Counted from the stretch's first letter, positions 1 through 5,958 are shown. The stretch: 6,589 nucleotides of DNA from Bacteroidia bacterium (GCA_016650355.1 JAENVX010000179.1:1-6589); one strand, 5' to 3'. Made by a program: numbers and translations. The notes: generated from the letters alone by a model not told the origin.

Positions 1-702
1 ACTATAATAAAGCGCGTCTCCCTCCTGCGTCTTAATAATACTACCATGCGAGAAAAGATAGACGCGGTTTGGCTGCATCGTAAACCCATTAAGTGAATTG
101 GATTGCTCACCCAGGTATTTTACGAAAAACATGTCTACACTCTTCACACGCATGAAGACAAGACTGCCTTCAATATGTGCATGTACATGTACATGCTTTT
201 GTACGTCAGTTGATTTTTCTAAGCCAGAATCAACAACCAGAATATCGGAGAAATTGAGATCGACAATTTTTTTGGAAAGAATAAAAGCTTCGATCAGTTT
301 AAATGTTTCATTTGCAATATTGAATACTGTGGAAACTGTATTGATGATTTCCAAACGCTGGGAGGTGAGGTGTTCATCAGAATCAACTAGCTCTATTATT
401 TTGATAAGAACAATTACCTTTTGTTTCTGAGTAAGGGTTTTGTTTATTTTTTTACAAATGGCAAGCGTCTTTAGGGAGTCCTTAACAGAAGTGAGCTTAT
501 TTTTTTCTTCTTCTGCTGTTCCCTGTTTATTATAGCCTGAATAATTGTCGTATAACTCCAGGTATTCTTTTATCGAATCCTGATCTAGCTCTGCCTGAAA
601 AAAGTTTATTACAAACTGGCGCTCATTCTCTGAAACCCCGTCATCTTGCTTTGTGATAATGGCAAAAAGTTGGGTAAGTGCTTTAAGAATTTCCTCACTC
701 AT
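1..702 (-). CDS. TerB-like N-terminal region of a probable TerB/ABC-transporter fusion protein (partial, runs off the left edge)
   Basis: Reading leftward from the ATG at 702-700, all 234 codons to the window edge are open, so this is the front of a longer gene. The first ~150 residues are helical and charged and hold two TerB-like acidic motifs: DDGVSENE at residues 20-27 and ELVDSDEHLTSQR around 104-116. From ~155 the sequence turns beta-like, with a His-x-His run (HVHVHAH, 170-176), a GFTMQPNRVYLF stretch and a final GSIIKTQEGDALYYS. I recall this arrangement from long Bacteroidota proteins of about 1000 residues in which a TerB-like front precedes an ABC ATPase and an ABC-2 type membrane domain. 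The ATPase and membrane parts lie outside the window, so that identity is from memory, not seen. It follows the SiaC-family gene by 74 bases on the same strand, with no convincing promoter between, which suggests one operon. The cargo is unknown. Alternative: a stand-alone TerB-like protein. Confidence 0.75.
   Translation of the reverse strand, partial: MSEEILKALTQLFAIITKQDDGVSENERQFVINFFQAELDQDSIKEYLELYDNYSGYNKQGTAEEEKNKLTSVKDSLKTLAICKKINKTLTQKQKVIVLIKIIELVDSDEHLTSQRLEIINTVSTVFNIANETFKLIEAFILSKKIVDLNFSDILVVDSGLEKSTDVQKHVHVHAHIEGSLVFMRVKSVDMFFVKYLGEQSNSLNGFTMQPNRVYLFSHGSIIKTQEGDALYYS
179..196. repeat. 18-bp perfect palindrome inside the TerB/ABC gene
   Basis: GCATGTACATGTACATGC reads identically on both strands. 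It is made of overlapping CATGTA units and, on the minus strand, encodes most of the HVHVHA run at residues 170-175 of the TerB-like protein. It may be only a by-product of alternating His and Val codons (CAT/GTA), which naturally form palindromes. A role as a protein-binding site or transcript hairpin cannot be shown from the sequence. Confidence 0.6.
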
Positions 703-776
703 GGTTTAATAATTAATGCAAGAATAAGGAGTAAAGATCTATTCATAGTTATTGCTACTTGTTCGTTATTTAAGAT

Positions 777-1139
777 TTAATAGGTTACTAGTTCAAATGG
801 AATTTCCACCAATTCTGAAAATTCCTCACCTGTCTCTTCCATGTCCTCATCATCTTCGTGAAAGTACCATATGATTTTTGTTTCTTTAATCTTGTCAAAT
901 GCTGACAGTACGTCAAGTATGCGCTTGGCAGAGTCGGTATTGATGTACTCAAGCTTAAAGCTGCAAATCGTGGTTGGGTTTGGATTTTGGGAATAAGCCA
1001 TAATCCATTTTAAGACAGGCTTATAAAACTCCAAAGAATTTTCGATCAACGAACGGCCGGAGATTTCGAAAATTTCTTTTTGTTTATCAAAAATAATTTT
1101 TGGAGTGTCCTCCGTTCCTTCAATAAGTAGTATTTCCAT
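777..1139 (-). CDS. siaC: SiaC-family regulatory phosphoprotein (DUF1987)
   Basis: A 120-residue cytoplasmic protein with the single-domain layout of the SiaC/DUF1987 family, at the usual full length. In Pseudomonas aeruginosa, SiaC is phosphorylated on Thr68 by the kinase SiaB and dephosphorylated by the PP2C phosphatase SiaA; the unphosphorylated form controls a diguanylate cyclase and aggregation. Here the expected motif FKLEYINTDSAKR (61-73) is present and its threonine also falls at residue 68. ISGRSLIENSLEFYKPVLKW (26-45) is the other family-typical block, and the tail is acidic (DEDDEDMEETGEE-like, ~95-107). No SiaA or SiaB gene is in the window; both could lie beyond the left edge or elsewhere. 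The gene is followed after 74 bases by the TerB/ABC gene, so the two may be functionally linked. The 142-base gap to upstream cdd allows its own promoter; the only candidate seen is TTTATTTG (minus, 1209-1202), a 5-of-6 match to TAnnTTTG without a clear -33 partner. What it controls here is unknown. Confidence 0.85.
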   Translation of the reverse strand: MEILLIEGTEDTPKIIFDKQKEIFEISGRSLIENSLEFYKPVLKWIMAYSQNPNPTTICSFKLEYINTDSAKRILDVLSAFDKIKETKIIWYFHEDDEDMEETGEEFSELVEIPFELVTY

Positions 1140-1281
1140 GCCTTGCTTTGAAGTTCACAATTTATAGTTTTTATGGGTAACTGTTCAATAATTCATTCAT
1201 CCAAATAAAATTTAGAATCAGGTACTATTGCGAAGTGTAAAGAAAGGAATAGTTTAACTGTTTATTTTGACGCTTAGAGCC

Positions 1282-1749
1282 TTAGTGAAGTACCTTTCCA
1301 TCAAACCCAAAGGGCAATAGGGAACGTGCCGAAGAGCATTTGACCCATTTTTCCCCTGGCCCAAGCATAATCACCTCAATAGGATTGTGTTGGCGTTGTT
1401 CAAACTCCAACATCACCTGGCGACAAGCACCGCAGGAGGACCCAGGGGCTAGCTCTTTATGATTTTTCTTATGAGCCACAACGGCCATTTTGATGATTCT
1501 TTTTCCTGGAAACTGGGATGCCACAGCATATAGAGCAACGCGTTCTGCGCACATGCAAAGTGGATAGGACGCGTTTTCCTGATTAGACCCGGTAATGACG
1601 GTTCCATCTTCAAGAATTATGGCTGAACCCACGCAAAATTTTGAGTAAGGCGAGTAAGAATGTGCAGTAGCCTCCTTTGCTTTGTGAATCAGGTACTTTG
1701 ATTCCGAGTCGAGATCTTCGATGTTATTGTAGGTAATGAACTCATTCAT
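1282..1749 (-). CDS. cdd: Cytidine deaminase (EC 3.5.4.5)
   Basis: Zinc-dependent enzyme of pyrimidine salvage that deaminates cytidine and deoxycytidine to uridine and deoxyuridine in the cytoplasm. The signatures are clear. SYSPYSKFCVGSA (31-43) forms part of the substrate pocket. GSNQENASYPLCMCAER (54-70) holds the catalytic Glu69 and the first zinc ligand Cys67. GSSCGACRQ (103-111) holds zinc ligands Cys106 and Cys109. The three-cysteine zinc site marks the small homotetrameric class. At 155 residues it is somewhat longer than the ~130-residue bacterial form, through an N-terminal lead of about 20 residues and a tail ending SLLPFGFDGKVLH. The start at 1749 is the first ATG of the frame and has an A/T-rich leader. 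It lies head to head with the saccharopine dehydrogenase gene across 94 bases. The downstream SiaC gene is on the same strand, but 142 bases away and functionally unrelated, so co-transcription is doubtful. Confidence 0.96.
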   Translation of the reverse strand: MNEFITYNNIEDLDSESKYLIHKAKEATAHSYSPYSKFCVGSAIILEDGTVITGSNQENASYPLCMCAERVALYAVASQFPGKRIIKMAVVAHKKNHKELAPGSSCGACRQVMLEFEQRQHNPIEVIMLGPGEKWVKCSSARSLLPFGFDGKVLH

Positions 1750-1808
1750 AAATTTCTTGATTTAAGGCCTATGAAGTTAGTAAAAAGTTATGAGTAAGTA
1801 CATACCCA

Positions 1809-1821
1809 TAGCATTTTGCTA
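1809..1821. repeat. Short inverted repeat in the cdd / saccharopine dehydrogenase divergent gap
   Basis: TAGCA-TTT-TGCTA is a perfect 5-bp inverted repeat with a 3-base centre. It lies 23 bases before the rightward start codon, where an operator could affect either divergent gene. It is short enough to arise by chance. Confidence 0.25.
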
Positions 1822-1831
1822 CTTTCCCGCT

Positions 1832-1839
1832 TAACTTTG
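1832..1839 (+). promoter_or_regulatory. Candidate Bacteroidota -7 element for the saccharopine dehydrogenase gene
   Basis: TAACTTTG matches the Bacteroidota -7 consensus TAnnTTTG at every defined base. It ends only 4 bases before the ATG at 1844, so a transcript started here would have almost no leader. No TTG-type -33 element sits at a usual distance; the nearest TTG (1816-1818) is only 13 bases upstream. The match may be a coincidence. Confidence 0.3.
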
Positions 1840-1843
1840 GTCT

Positions 1844-3169
1844 ATGAATAGAATTTTAATGCTGGGAGCAGGCCGCTCCTCTTCTTCCTTAATTTCATAC
1901 CTGCTAGCCCAGGCTAAGATTTATCAATGGCAAATTGTAGTGGGAGATGTTTCGGAACAAGCTGCAACGGACCGCGTCTCTAATTCGGCCAACGGAAAGG
2001 CAATTCAATTTGATATTGACGATGTGGAATCGAGCAAGGCCATGATCGCTTCTTCGGATGTGGTGATCTCCATGATACCGGCACATCTTCATCCGCTGGT
2101 GGCGAAAATATGTCTGGCAGAAAAAAAACATTTATTGACGGCAAGTTATGTTACTGATGGAATGCAATCTTTTCATGAGGATGCCAAATCAAGCGGATTA
2201 CTTTTTTTAAATGAATCTGGCCTTGACCCTGGCATTGATCACATGAGTGCCATGAAAGTGATTGATAAAATTAAAGAAAGAGGAGGTAGACTTACGTCTT
2301 TCGAATCGTTCACTGGTGGACTGATCGCTCCAGACACTGAGCCTGAAAATCCCTGGAGATATAAATTCACCTGGAACCCACGAAATGTGGTGATGGCCGG
2401 GCAAAGTACAGCCAAATTCCTGAGCAACGGTACGTATAAATTTATCCCGTACCAACAGCTTTTCAAGCGCATCACACCCGTGCAGGTGCCTGGGTTCGGA
2501 GAGTATGAAGGGTATGCCAATCGCGACTCGTTGAAGTATTTGAAGACGTATGGTTTAGAGGGAATAAAGACAATGTTACGTGGCACTTTGCGAAACAAAG
2601 GATATTGCAGCGCCTGGAATGTGCTGGTTCAACTTGGTTGTTGCGATGATTCGTTTCAACTGGAAGGTGTTGAAAGAATGAGCCACCGGGATTTTATGAA
2701 TGCTTTTGTAAGCACTCATGACAATGTAGATGAAAAAATTTGTTTGATGTTTGGACTTTCCCCTGACAGTGATGAGATGAACAGACTTCGATGGAGCGGT
2801 TTGTTTTCTGATGAAGAGATAGGGATTGCTAAGGGCACACCCGCCCAAGTCCTTGAACACATTCTCAACAAGAAATGGAAACTGAAACCGGGTGATCGGG
2901 ATTTTATCGTGATGTGGCATCGCTTCCAATTTGAGATCGATGGAAAGCAAAAGGAAATTCAGGCTTATCTCACGGCCATTGGCGATGATGAAATCAATAC
3001 TGCAATGTCAAAGACCGTTGGTCTTCCTCTTGCTATTTCTACAAAACTGCTCATGCAAGGCAAAATCAAAAGCAGGGGAGTGGTAATACCTGTGATGAAG
3101 GAAATCTATGAACCAGTACTGAACGAGTTAGCTGAATTAGGTATTCGGTTGAAGGAAGAAGAGATGTGA
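1844..3169 (+). CDS. Saccharopine dehydrogenase family protein (LYS9-like, glutamate-forming type)
   Basis: A 441-residue cytoplasmic oxidoreductase that by family converts saccharopine to glutamate and 2-aminoadipate semialdehyde. The N-terminal Rossmann fold begins at once with RILMLGAGRSSSSL (3-16), whose glycine-rich loop binds the dinucleotide and fixes the start. SDVVISMIPAHLHPLVAK (71-88) and LTASYVTDGMQ (98-108) continue that domain. LNESGLDPGIDHMSAMKVID (122-141) is the hallmark of saccharopine reductases and leads into the C-terminal domain, with FTGGLIAPDTEPENPWRYKF near 156-175. Length and blocks fit a full-length single-function enzyme, without a fused lysine-ketoglutarate reductase. 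Bacteroidota generally make lysine by the diaminopimelate route, so a role in lysine breakdown is more likely than synthesis (inference). No partner reductase or semialdehyde dehydrogenase gene is in the window. The cofactor, NAD or NADP, cannot be assigned. It ends 29 bases from the convergent acyltransferase gene; no good terminator is seen there. Confidence 0.9.
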   Translation: MNRILMLGAGRSSSSLISYLLAQAKIYQWQIVVGDVSEQAATDRVSNSANGKAIQFDIDDVESSKAMIASSDVVISMIPAHLHPLVAKICLAEKKHLLTASYVTDGMQSFHEDAKSSGLLFLNESGLDPGIDHMSAMKVIDKIKERGGRLTSFESFTGGLIAPDTEPENPWRYKFTWNPRNVVMAGQSTAKFLSNGTYKFIPYQQLFKRITPVQVPGFGEYEGYANRDSLKYLKTYGLEGIKTMLRGTLRNKGYCSAWNVLVQLGCCDDSFQLEGVERMSHRDFMNAFVSTHDNVDEKICLMFGLSPDSDEMNRLRWSGLFSDEEIGIAKGTPAQVLEHILNKKWKLKPGDRDFIVMWHRFQFEIDGKQKEIQAYLTAIGDDEINTAMSKTVGLPLAISTKLLMQGKIKSRGVVIPVMKEIYEPVLNELAELGIRLKEEEM

Positions 3170-3198
3170 TATTCTTGACAGAAAATTTGTACAAGCCG

Positions 3199-4260
3199 TC
3201 AATCTCTTAAGAGAATACTCAACGGCAACGATAACAAGTAAATACCCGAAATAACCCACGATCCTGAAAGGGCATAGCACAAACTCGTTTGTAGAACATA
3301 GAATATGGGCACCAACACCATACCTAAAGCAAATTTAAGTGAGCCAATAAATTGCGGGTCTTTTACTTTAGTTTTCAATACCCATGAAATGATTGTGCGC
3401 GGTAACAAGTGATTGATAAATCCGTAAAGAAATATTGGATTAAACCATTTTTCAATGCCGTCTGAACTTCGTTTAATGCCGGAATTTGTCACAATTATGG
3501 GAGGAGTATTTAAAACAATTTCCTGGTCTGCTTTCAGTTGTTCGACTAAATCACTTTCTATAATCCGATTTTGAAGGTAATATTCTTGTTTCTTTTCATA
3601 GTCGGGTTGCTCGATGTGAAGTATGAGCGGTTTAAGTGTTTCGCTGGTTATACCTAATAAAATTTCTATTTGTTCGGGCTGGCTAAGATTTGGCTTCACG
3701 ATATTCTTAACAAGAATGGCCTCACCAAAGGTGACGAGAACGCGCGATCGAAATTTAGAATGCGAGTCGTATTGTATGCCAATCGGAACGATTTTCACAC
3801 CTAGCGTCCAGTTATTTTTTTCTTCAGCTGCAATCGCAATGCGCGCAAATCCTTTTTGCAACGGACGCAATCGCCAATGCTCATCATGGTTGCCTTCACC
3901 AAAAATTAGAATTGCTTCTCCCTGGCTTAGTAATTGAACACAATTGTCAATTACTTCATCGTTTTTGCGTAGTGTACTAAACCCATCCCGGAACCTGTAC
4001 ACCGGAGTCATTTTGAGCGTATTGAAAATCTTTTTTACCAAATTATTTTGAAAGACATTGGCACGGGTAAGAAACCATGGATTACGCGATGAACTGCATC
4101 CTAAGATAATGGCATCGAGAAAGGCATTCTGATGATTAGCAACAAAAATGACGGGACCGTTTGGTACTGGGACAATATTTCGGACTTGCCATCTTTTGAA
4201 ATAGAACCAAAGAACAACCCGAATGTATTGTTTGAGCAAATGGTAGAACAGGTTCTTCAT
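3199..4260 (-). CDS. PlsC-type 1-acyl-glycerol-3-phosphate / glycerolipid acyltransferase
   Basis: A 353-residue membrane-associated acyltransferase, probably moving acyl chains onto a glycerol-phosphate acceptor in phospholipid synthesis. Block I is ANHQNAFLD (41-49) with His43 and Asp49, a five-residue spacing (NHxNxxxD) that I associate with the GPAT/Gpt2-like subgroup rather than the classical HX4D. Block II is MTPVYRFRDG (84-93), block III is FGEGNHDEHWRLRPLQKG (120-137) with Glu122, and block IV is VPIG (158-161). A hydrophobic N-terminal stretch lies at ~8-21. The C-terminal third (~272-352) holds two to three hydrophobic segments (WFNPIFLYGFINHLLP, FALGMVLVPIFYVLQ, VISGIYLLSLPLSILL). 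The protein stops abruptly after the last one (LLRD), so it may lack a short basic tail that relatives have; I could not compare. It is the last gene of a leftward run, 37 bases after rnhA, and probably shares its transcript. The exact substrate is not determinable. Confidence 0.88.
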   Translation of the reverse strand: MKNLFYHLLKQYIRVVLWFYFKRWQVRNIVPVPNGPVIFVANHQNAFLDAIILGCSSSRNPWFLTRANVFQNNLVKKIFNTLKMTPVYRFRDGFSTLRKNDEVIDNCVQLLSQGEAILIFGEGNHDEHWRLRPLQKGFARIAIAAEEKNNWTLGVKIVPIGIQYDSHSKFRSRVLVTFGEAILVKNIVKPNLSQPEQIEILLGITSETLKPLILHIEQPDYEKKQEYYLQNRIIESDLVEQLKADQEIVLNTPPIIVTNSGIKRSSDGIEKWFNPIFLYGFINHLLPRTIISWVLKTKVKDPQFIGSLKFALGMVLVPIFYVLQTSLCYALSGSWVISGIYLLSLPLSILLRD

Positions 4261-4297
4261 GAATCTAATAGCGACATTAGCCTTTTACCATTTTTTT

Positions 4298-4765
4298 TTA
4301 CTCAAAGTTATTTTTTTGGTTCGTTTCATACCACTCATCGGTTGCCAATGAATAGCCAAGGGCTGCTTGCACGGCCAACGCATCACATCGTTCATTTTCT
4401 GGGTGACCAGCATGACCTCTTATCCAAACGAATTTTGGTTTGAATTTCTGATGAAGCGGAATGTAACGTTGCCAAAGATCTGGATTTGCTTTCTTGGCAA
4501 AGTTTTTTTTCTGCCAGTTCCAGACCCAACCCTTCTCTACTGCGTCCACGACATATTTCGAATCAGAGTAAATCGTTATTGGTATATCGTTTTTCTTAAT
4601 GGCTTCAAGTCCGCTGATGACTGCCAGTAATTCCATGCGATTATTTGTGGTCAGTCGAAACCCACCAGAAAGTTCTTTTACTGCATGATTAAATTTCATC
4701 ACCACGCCATAGCCACCTGGTCCCGGATTGCCTTGAGCTGCGCCATCAGTAAAAATGCGGATCAT
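4298..4765 (-). CDS. rnhA: Ribonuclease HI (EC 3.1.26.4)
   Basis: Cytoplasmic endonuclease that cuts the RNA strand of RNA/DNA hybrids, removing R-loops and Okazaki primers. All four carboxylates of the DEDD metal site are visible: Asp7 in IFTDGAAQGNPGPGGYG (4-20), Glu45 in TNNRMELLAV (40-49), Asp68 in IYSDSKYVV (65-73) and Asp128 in NERCDALA (124-131). The conserved His118 sits in the flexible loop WIRGHAGHPEN (114-124). The basic protrusion region VEKGWVWNWQKKNFAKKANPDLW (about 76-98, the handle that grips the hybrid) is present, so this is the E. coli-like class with the full substrate-binding loop. Length, 155 residues, equals that of E. coli RNase HI. Its ATG overlaps the marC-family stop codon by 4 bases (ATGA, 4765-4762), which suggests translational coupling. 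A run of nine T on the plus strand (4291-4299) overlaps its stop codon. Confidence 0.97.
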   Translation of the reverse strand: MIRIFTDGAAQGNPGPGGYGVVMKFNHAVKELSGGFRLTTNNRMELLAVISGLEAIKKNDIPITIYSDSKYVVDAVEKGWVWNWQKKNFAKKANPDLWQRYIPLHQKFKPKFVWIRGHAGHPENERCDALAVQAALGYSLATDEWYETNQKNNFE

Positions 4766-5331
4766 CCGAGGCTAAGATTGCTTTTGAAAATCTTAACTGC
4801 GATGGCGAGCAGAATTACTCCAAAGACTTTGCGTAACACAACAAAACCTGATTTCCCAATTTTTTTTTCAAGCCAGCCACTCGATCTCAACACGATATAG
4901 ACGAATATAAGGTTCAGGATAATGCCGATAAGAATATTAGACTCTTCATACACAGACCTTAGAGACAAGATTGTTGTTAAAGTGCCCGCACCAGCAATAA
5001 GGGGAAATGCAATAGGTACAATGGAACCAGTCCCATTTGCCTCAGGATCATCTTTGATCAGGTTAATTCCTAAAATCATTTCCATGGCAATGATAAACAT
5101 TACGATGGCACCAGCTATCGCAAAGGATCCTACATCCAGACCGAAAAGTATTAAGATAGACTGACCAAGAAAAAGAAAAATGATCATCAGGGCAGCAGCA
5201 ATGAAAGTAGCTTTCTCAGCATAAATTCTTCCTTCACGCTTCCGGATAAGGATGACAAATGGAATAGAACCGAGTATGTCTATGACTGAAAATAAGATCA
5301 GGGAGACAGAGAATATTTCTTTTAAATCCAT
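4762..5331 (-). CDS. MarC family (UPF0056) integral membrane protein
   Basis: A 189-residue inner-membrane protein with about six predicted helices. It shows the family pattern: an N-terminal DLKEIFSVSLILFSVIDILGS stretch (2-22), GSFAIAGAIVMFIIAMEMI around 67-85, and, after a polar DDPEANGTGS loop, the hallmark IVPIAFPLIAGAGTLTTIL (~104-122). MarC proteins were once tied to multiple antibiotic resistance in E. coli but that link was not upheld, and transport substrate and direction remain unknown; amino acid or metabolite export is only a guess. I chose the ATG at 5331-5329 rather than the in-frame ATG at 5385. The longer version adds 18 poorly hydrophobic-patterned residues, would overlap the start codon of the divergent gene at 5384, and would swallow a good -7-like element at 5355-5348. 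It leads the operon marC-rnhA-plsC. Confidence 0.9.
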   Translation of the reverse strand: MDLKEIFSVSLILFSVIDILGSIPFVILIRKREGRIYAEKATFIAAALMIIFLFLGQSILILFGLDVGSFAIAGAIVMFIIAMEMILGINLIKDDPEANGTGSIVPIAFPLIAGAGTLTTILSLRSVYEESNILIGIILNLIFVYIVLRSSGWLEKKIGKSGFVVLRKVFGVILLAIAVKIFKSNLSLG

Positions 5332-5347
5332 AGTAACAATTAAGAGC

Positions 5348-5355
5348 CAAAAGTA
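5348..5355 (-). promoter_or_regulatory. Candidate Bacteroidota -7 element for the marC-rnhA-acyltransferase operon
   Basis: Read on the minus strand this is TACTTTTG, a full match to TAnnTTTG. It ends 16 bases before the chosen marC start at 5331, leaving room for a short leader. No clear TTG -33 element is visible upstream. Its position supports the internal ATG as the true start. On the other strand AAATTTTG (5360-5367), a 5-of-6 match, could serve the divergent gene at 5384. Confidence 0.4.
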
Positions 5356-5383
5356 GCAGAAATTTTGCGTTAACTTAACAGCC

Positions 5384-5914
5384 ATGAAGAATACCTATCC
5401 TGTTTCCCCAAGACTTATGAAACTCCTGGTGTTAGGTACCGTCTGCACAGTAGTGTGGATGATTCTGATGGGCGCTGTTATCAGGCCCCTTGACTCAAAG
5501 CAAATTGTTTCATTTGAGCTTGCGAAGACAACAGATGTAGCCACCAGAATTATTAAGGAATGGAAAGAAAAGGATTTAGTTTCACAAGCAAGAAAGAGCA
5601 TTTACCTCGATTTTGTTTTTCTGGTTTTGTATTCCGTGTCGATTGGCATAGGGTGTGTTGTTTTTTCTTTGTTTACAGGCAACGCTTTCCTAATTCAATG
5701 GGGATCGGTGCTTTCAAAAATGGTTTTGTTTGCAGGTTTGTTTGATGTAATTGAAAACCTTGCCATGCTTAAGACGCTTTCGGGTGAAGTGCTTAAGTTA
5801 CCTGTTGCAATTGCATTTTGGTTTGCCACAATGAAATTTATCATTGTCATATTTTCACTTCTCTTTGTTGCTGGCTGTTTGATTTTTGGAGGAGTTAAGA
5901 GGGTTTCTAAATAA
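5384..5914 (+). CDS. Uncharacterised four-helix membrane protein
   Basis: I do not recognise a named family for this 176-residue protein, although its layout recalls hypothetical membrane proteins seen in several phyla. Four hydrophobic helices are visible at about 12-33, 75-97, 103-124 and 142-168. Between helices 1 and 2 lies an extramembrane loop of about 40 residues with IVSFELAKTTDVATRII (41-57) and a charged EWKEKDLVSQARKS (59-72). Likely conserved polar positions are Asp76 and Tyr84 entering helix 2 (YLDFVFLVLYS) and the DVIEN motif (121-125) at the end of helix 3. Acidic and asparagine residues at membrane edges hint at a functional core rather than a structural anchor (inference). 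It has no signal peptide cleavage site that I can see, and its tail is basic (VKRVSK). The gene is transcribed alone, divergent from marC and convergent with the beta-barrel gene, with a hairpin starting 4 bases after its stop codon. Confidence 0.85.
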   Translation: MKNTYPVSPRLMKLLVLGTVCTVVWMILMGAVIRPLDSKQIVSFELAKTTDVATRIIKEWKEKDLVSQARKSIYLDFVFLVLYSVSIGIGCVVFSLFTGNAFLIQWGSVLSKMVLFAGLFDVIENLAMLKTLSGEVLKLPVAIAFWFATMKFIIVIFSLLFVAGCLIFGGVKRVSK

Positions 5915-5918
5915 AGAT

Positions 5919-5958
5919 ACCTCCAGGGTCTACCTGCTTCGTAATGACACCTGGAGGT
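5919..5958. terminator. Hairpin between convergent genes, probable bidirectional terminator
   Basis: ACCTCCAGG (5919-5927) pairs perfectly with CCTGGAGGT (5950-5958). The stem extends inward by GTC (5928-5930) with GAC (5946-5948) past a bulged A, and possibly by TAC (5931-5933) with GTA (5941-5943). It lies between the stop at 5914 and the leftward stop at 5971. The leftward exit is T-rich (TATCTTTATTTAG) and suits intrinsic termination of the beta-barrel gene. The rightward exit (TTGTATATGG) is poorer in T, so rightward termination is less certain. Confidence 0.7.

Noticed and set aside
98..430. Rightward open frame of 110 codons at the left end
   Set aside because: It lies antisense within the well-supported leftward TerB-like frame, which is open over all 234 codons and shows family motifs; the rightward translation is low-complexity Ser/Thr/Ile sequence.
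2207..2950. Leftward open frames of 82-124 codons inside the saccharopine dehydrogenase gene
   Set aside because: All are antisense to a gene with unmistakable enzyme signatures, and their translations show no recognisable domain or start context.
3170..3198. Possible terminator between the convergent saccharopine dehydrogenase and acyltransferase genes
   Set aside because: Only a weak CTTG/CAAG pairing with a bulge can be drawn; stem too short to support a call.
3204..3213. CTCTTAAGAG perfect 10-bp palindrome at the end of the acyltransferase gene
   Set aside because: It is short, lies inside coding sequence and has no context suggesting a binding site; expected by chance at this size.
4265..4280. 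CTAAT-AGCGAC-ATTAG inverted repeat between rnhA and the acyltransferase gene, considered as a terminator
   Set aside because: The stem is only 5 A/T-rich base pairs and no T tract follows it in the direction of transcription.
4132..4630. Rightward frames across the acyltransferase and rnhA genes
   Set aside because: They cross gene boundaries antisense to two well-supported enzymes and carry no domain pattern.
5332..5385. N-terminal extension of the marC-family protein to the ATG at 5385
   Set aside because: It would overlap the divergent start codon at 5384, remove the intergenic promoter space and add 18 residues not typical of the family; the ATG at 5331 fits better.
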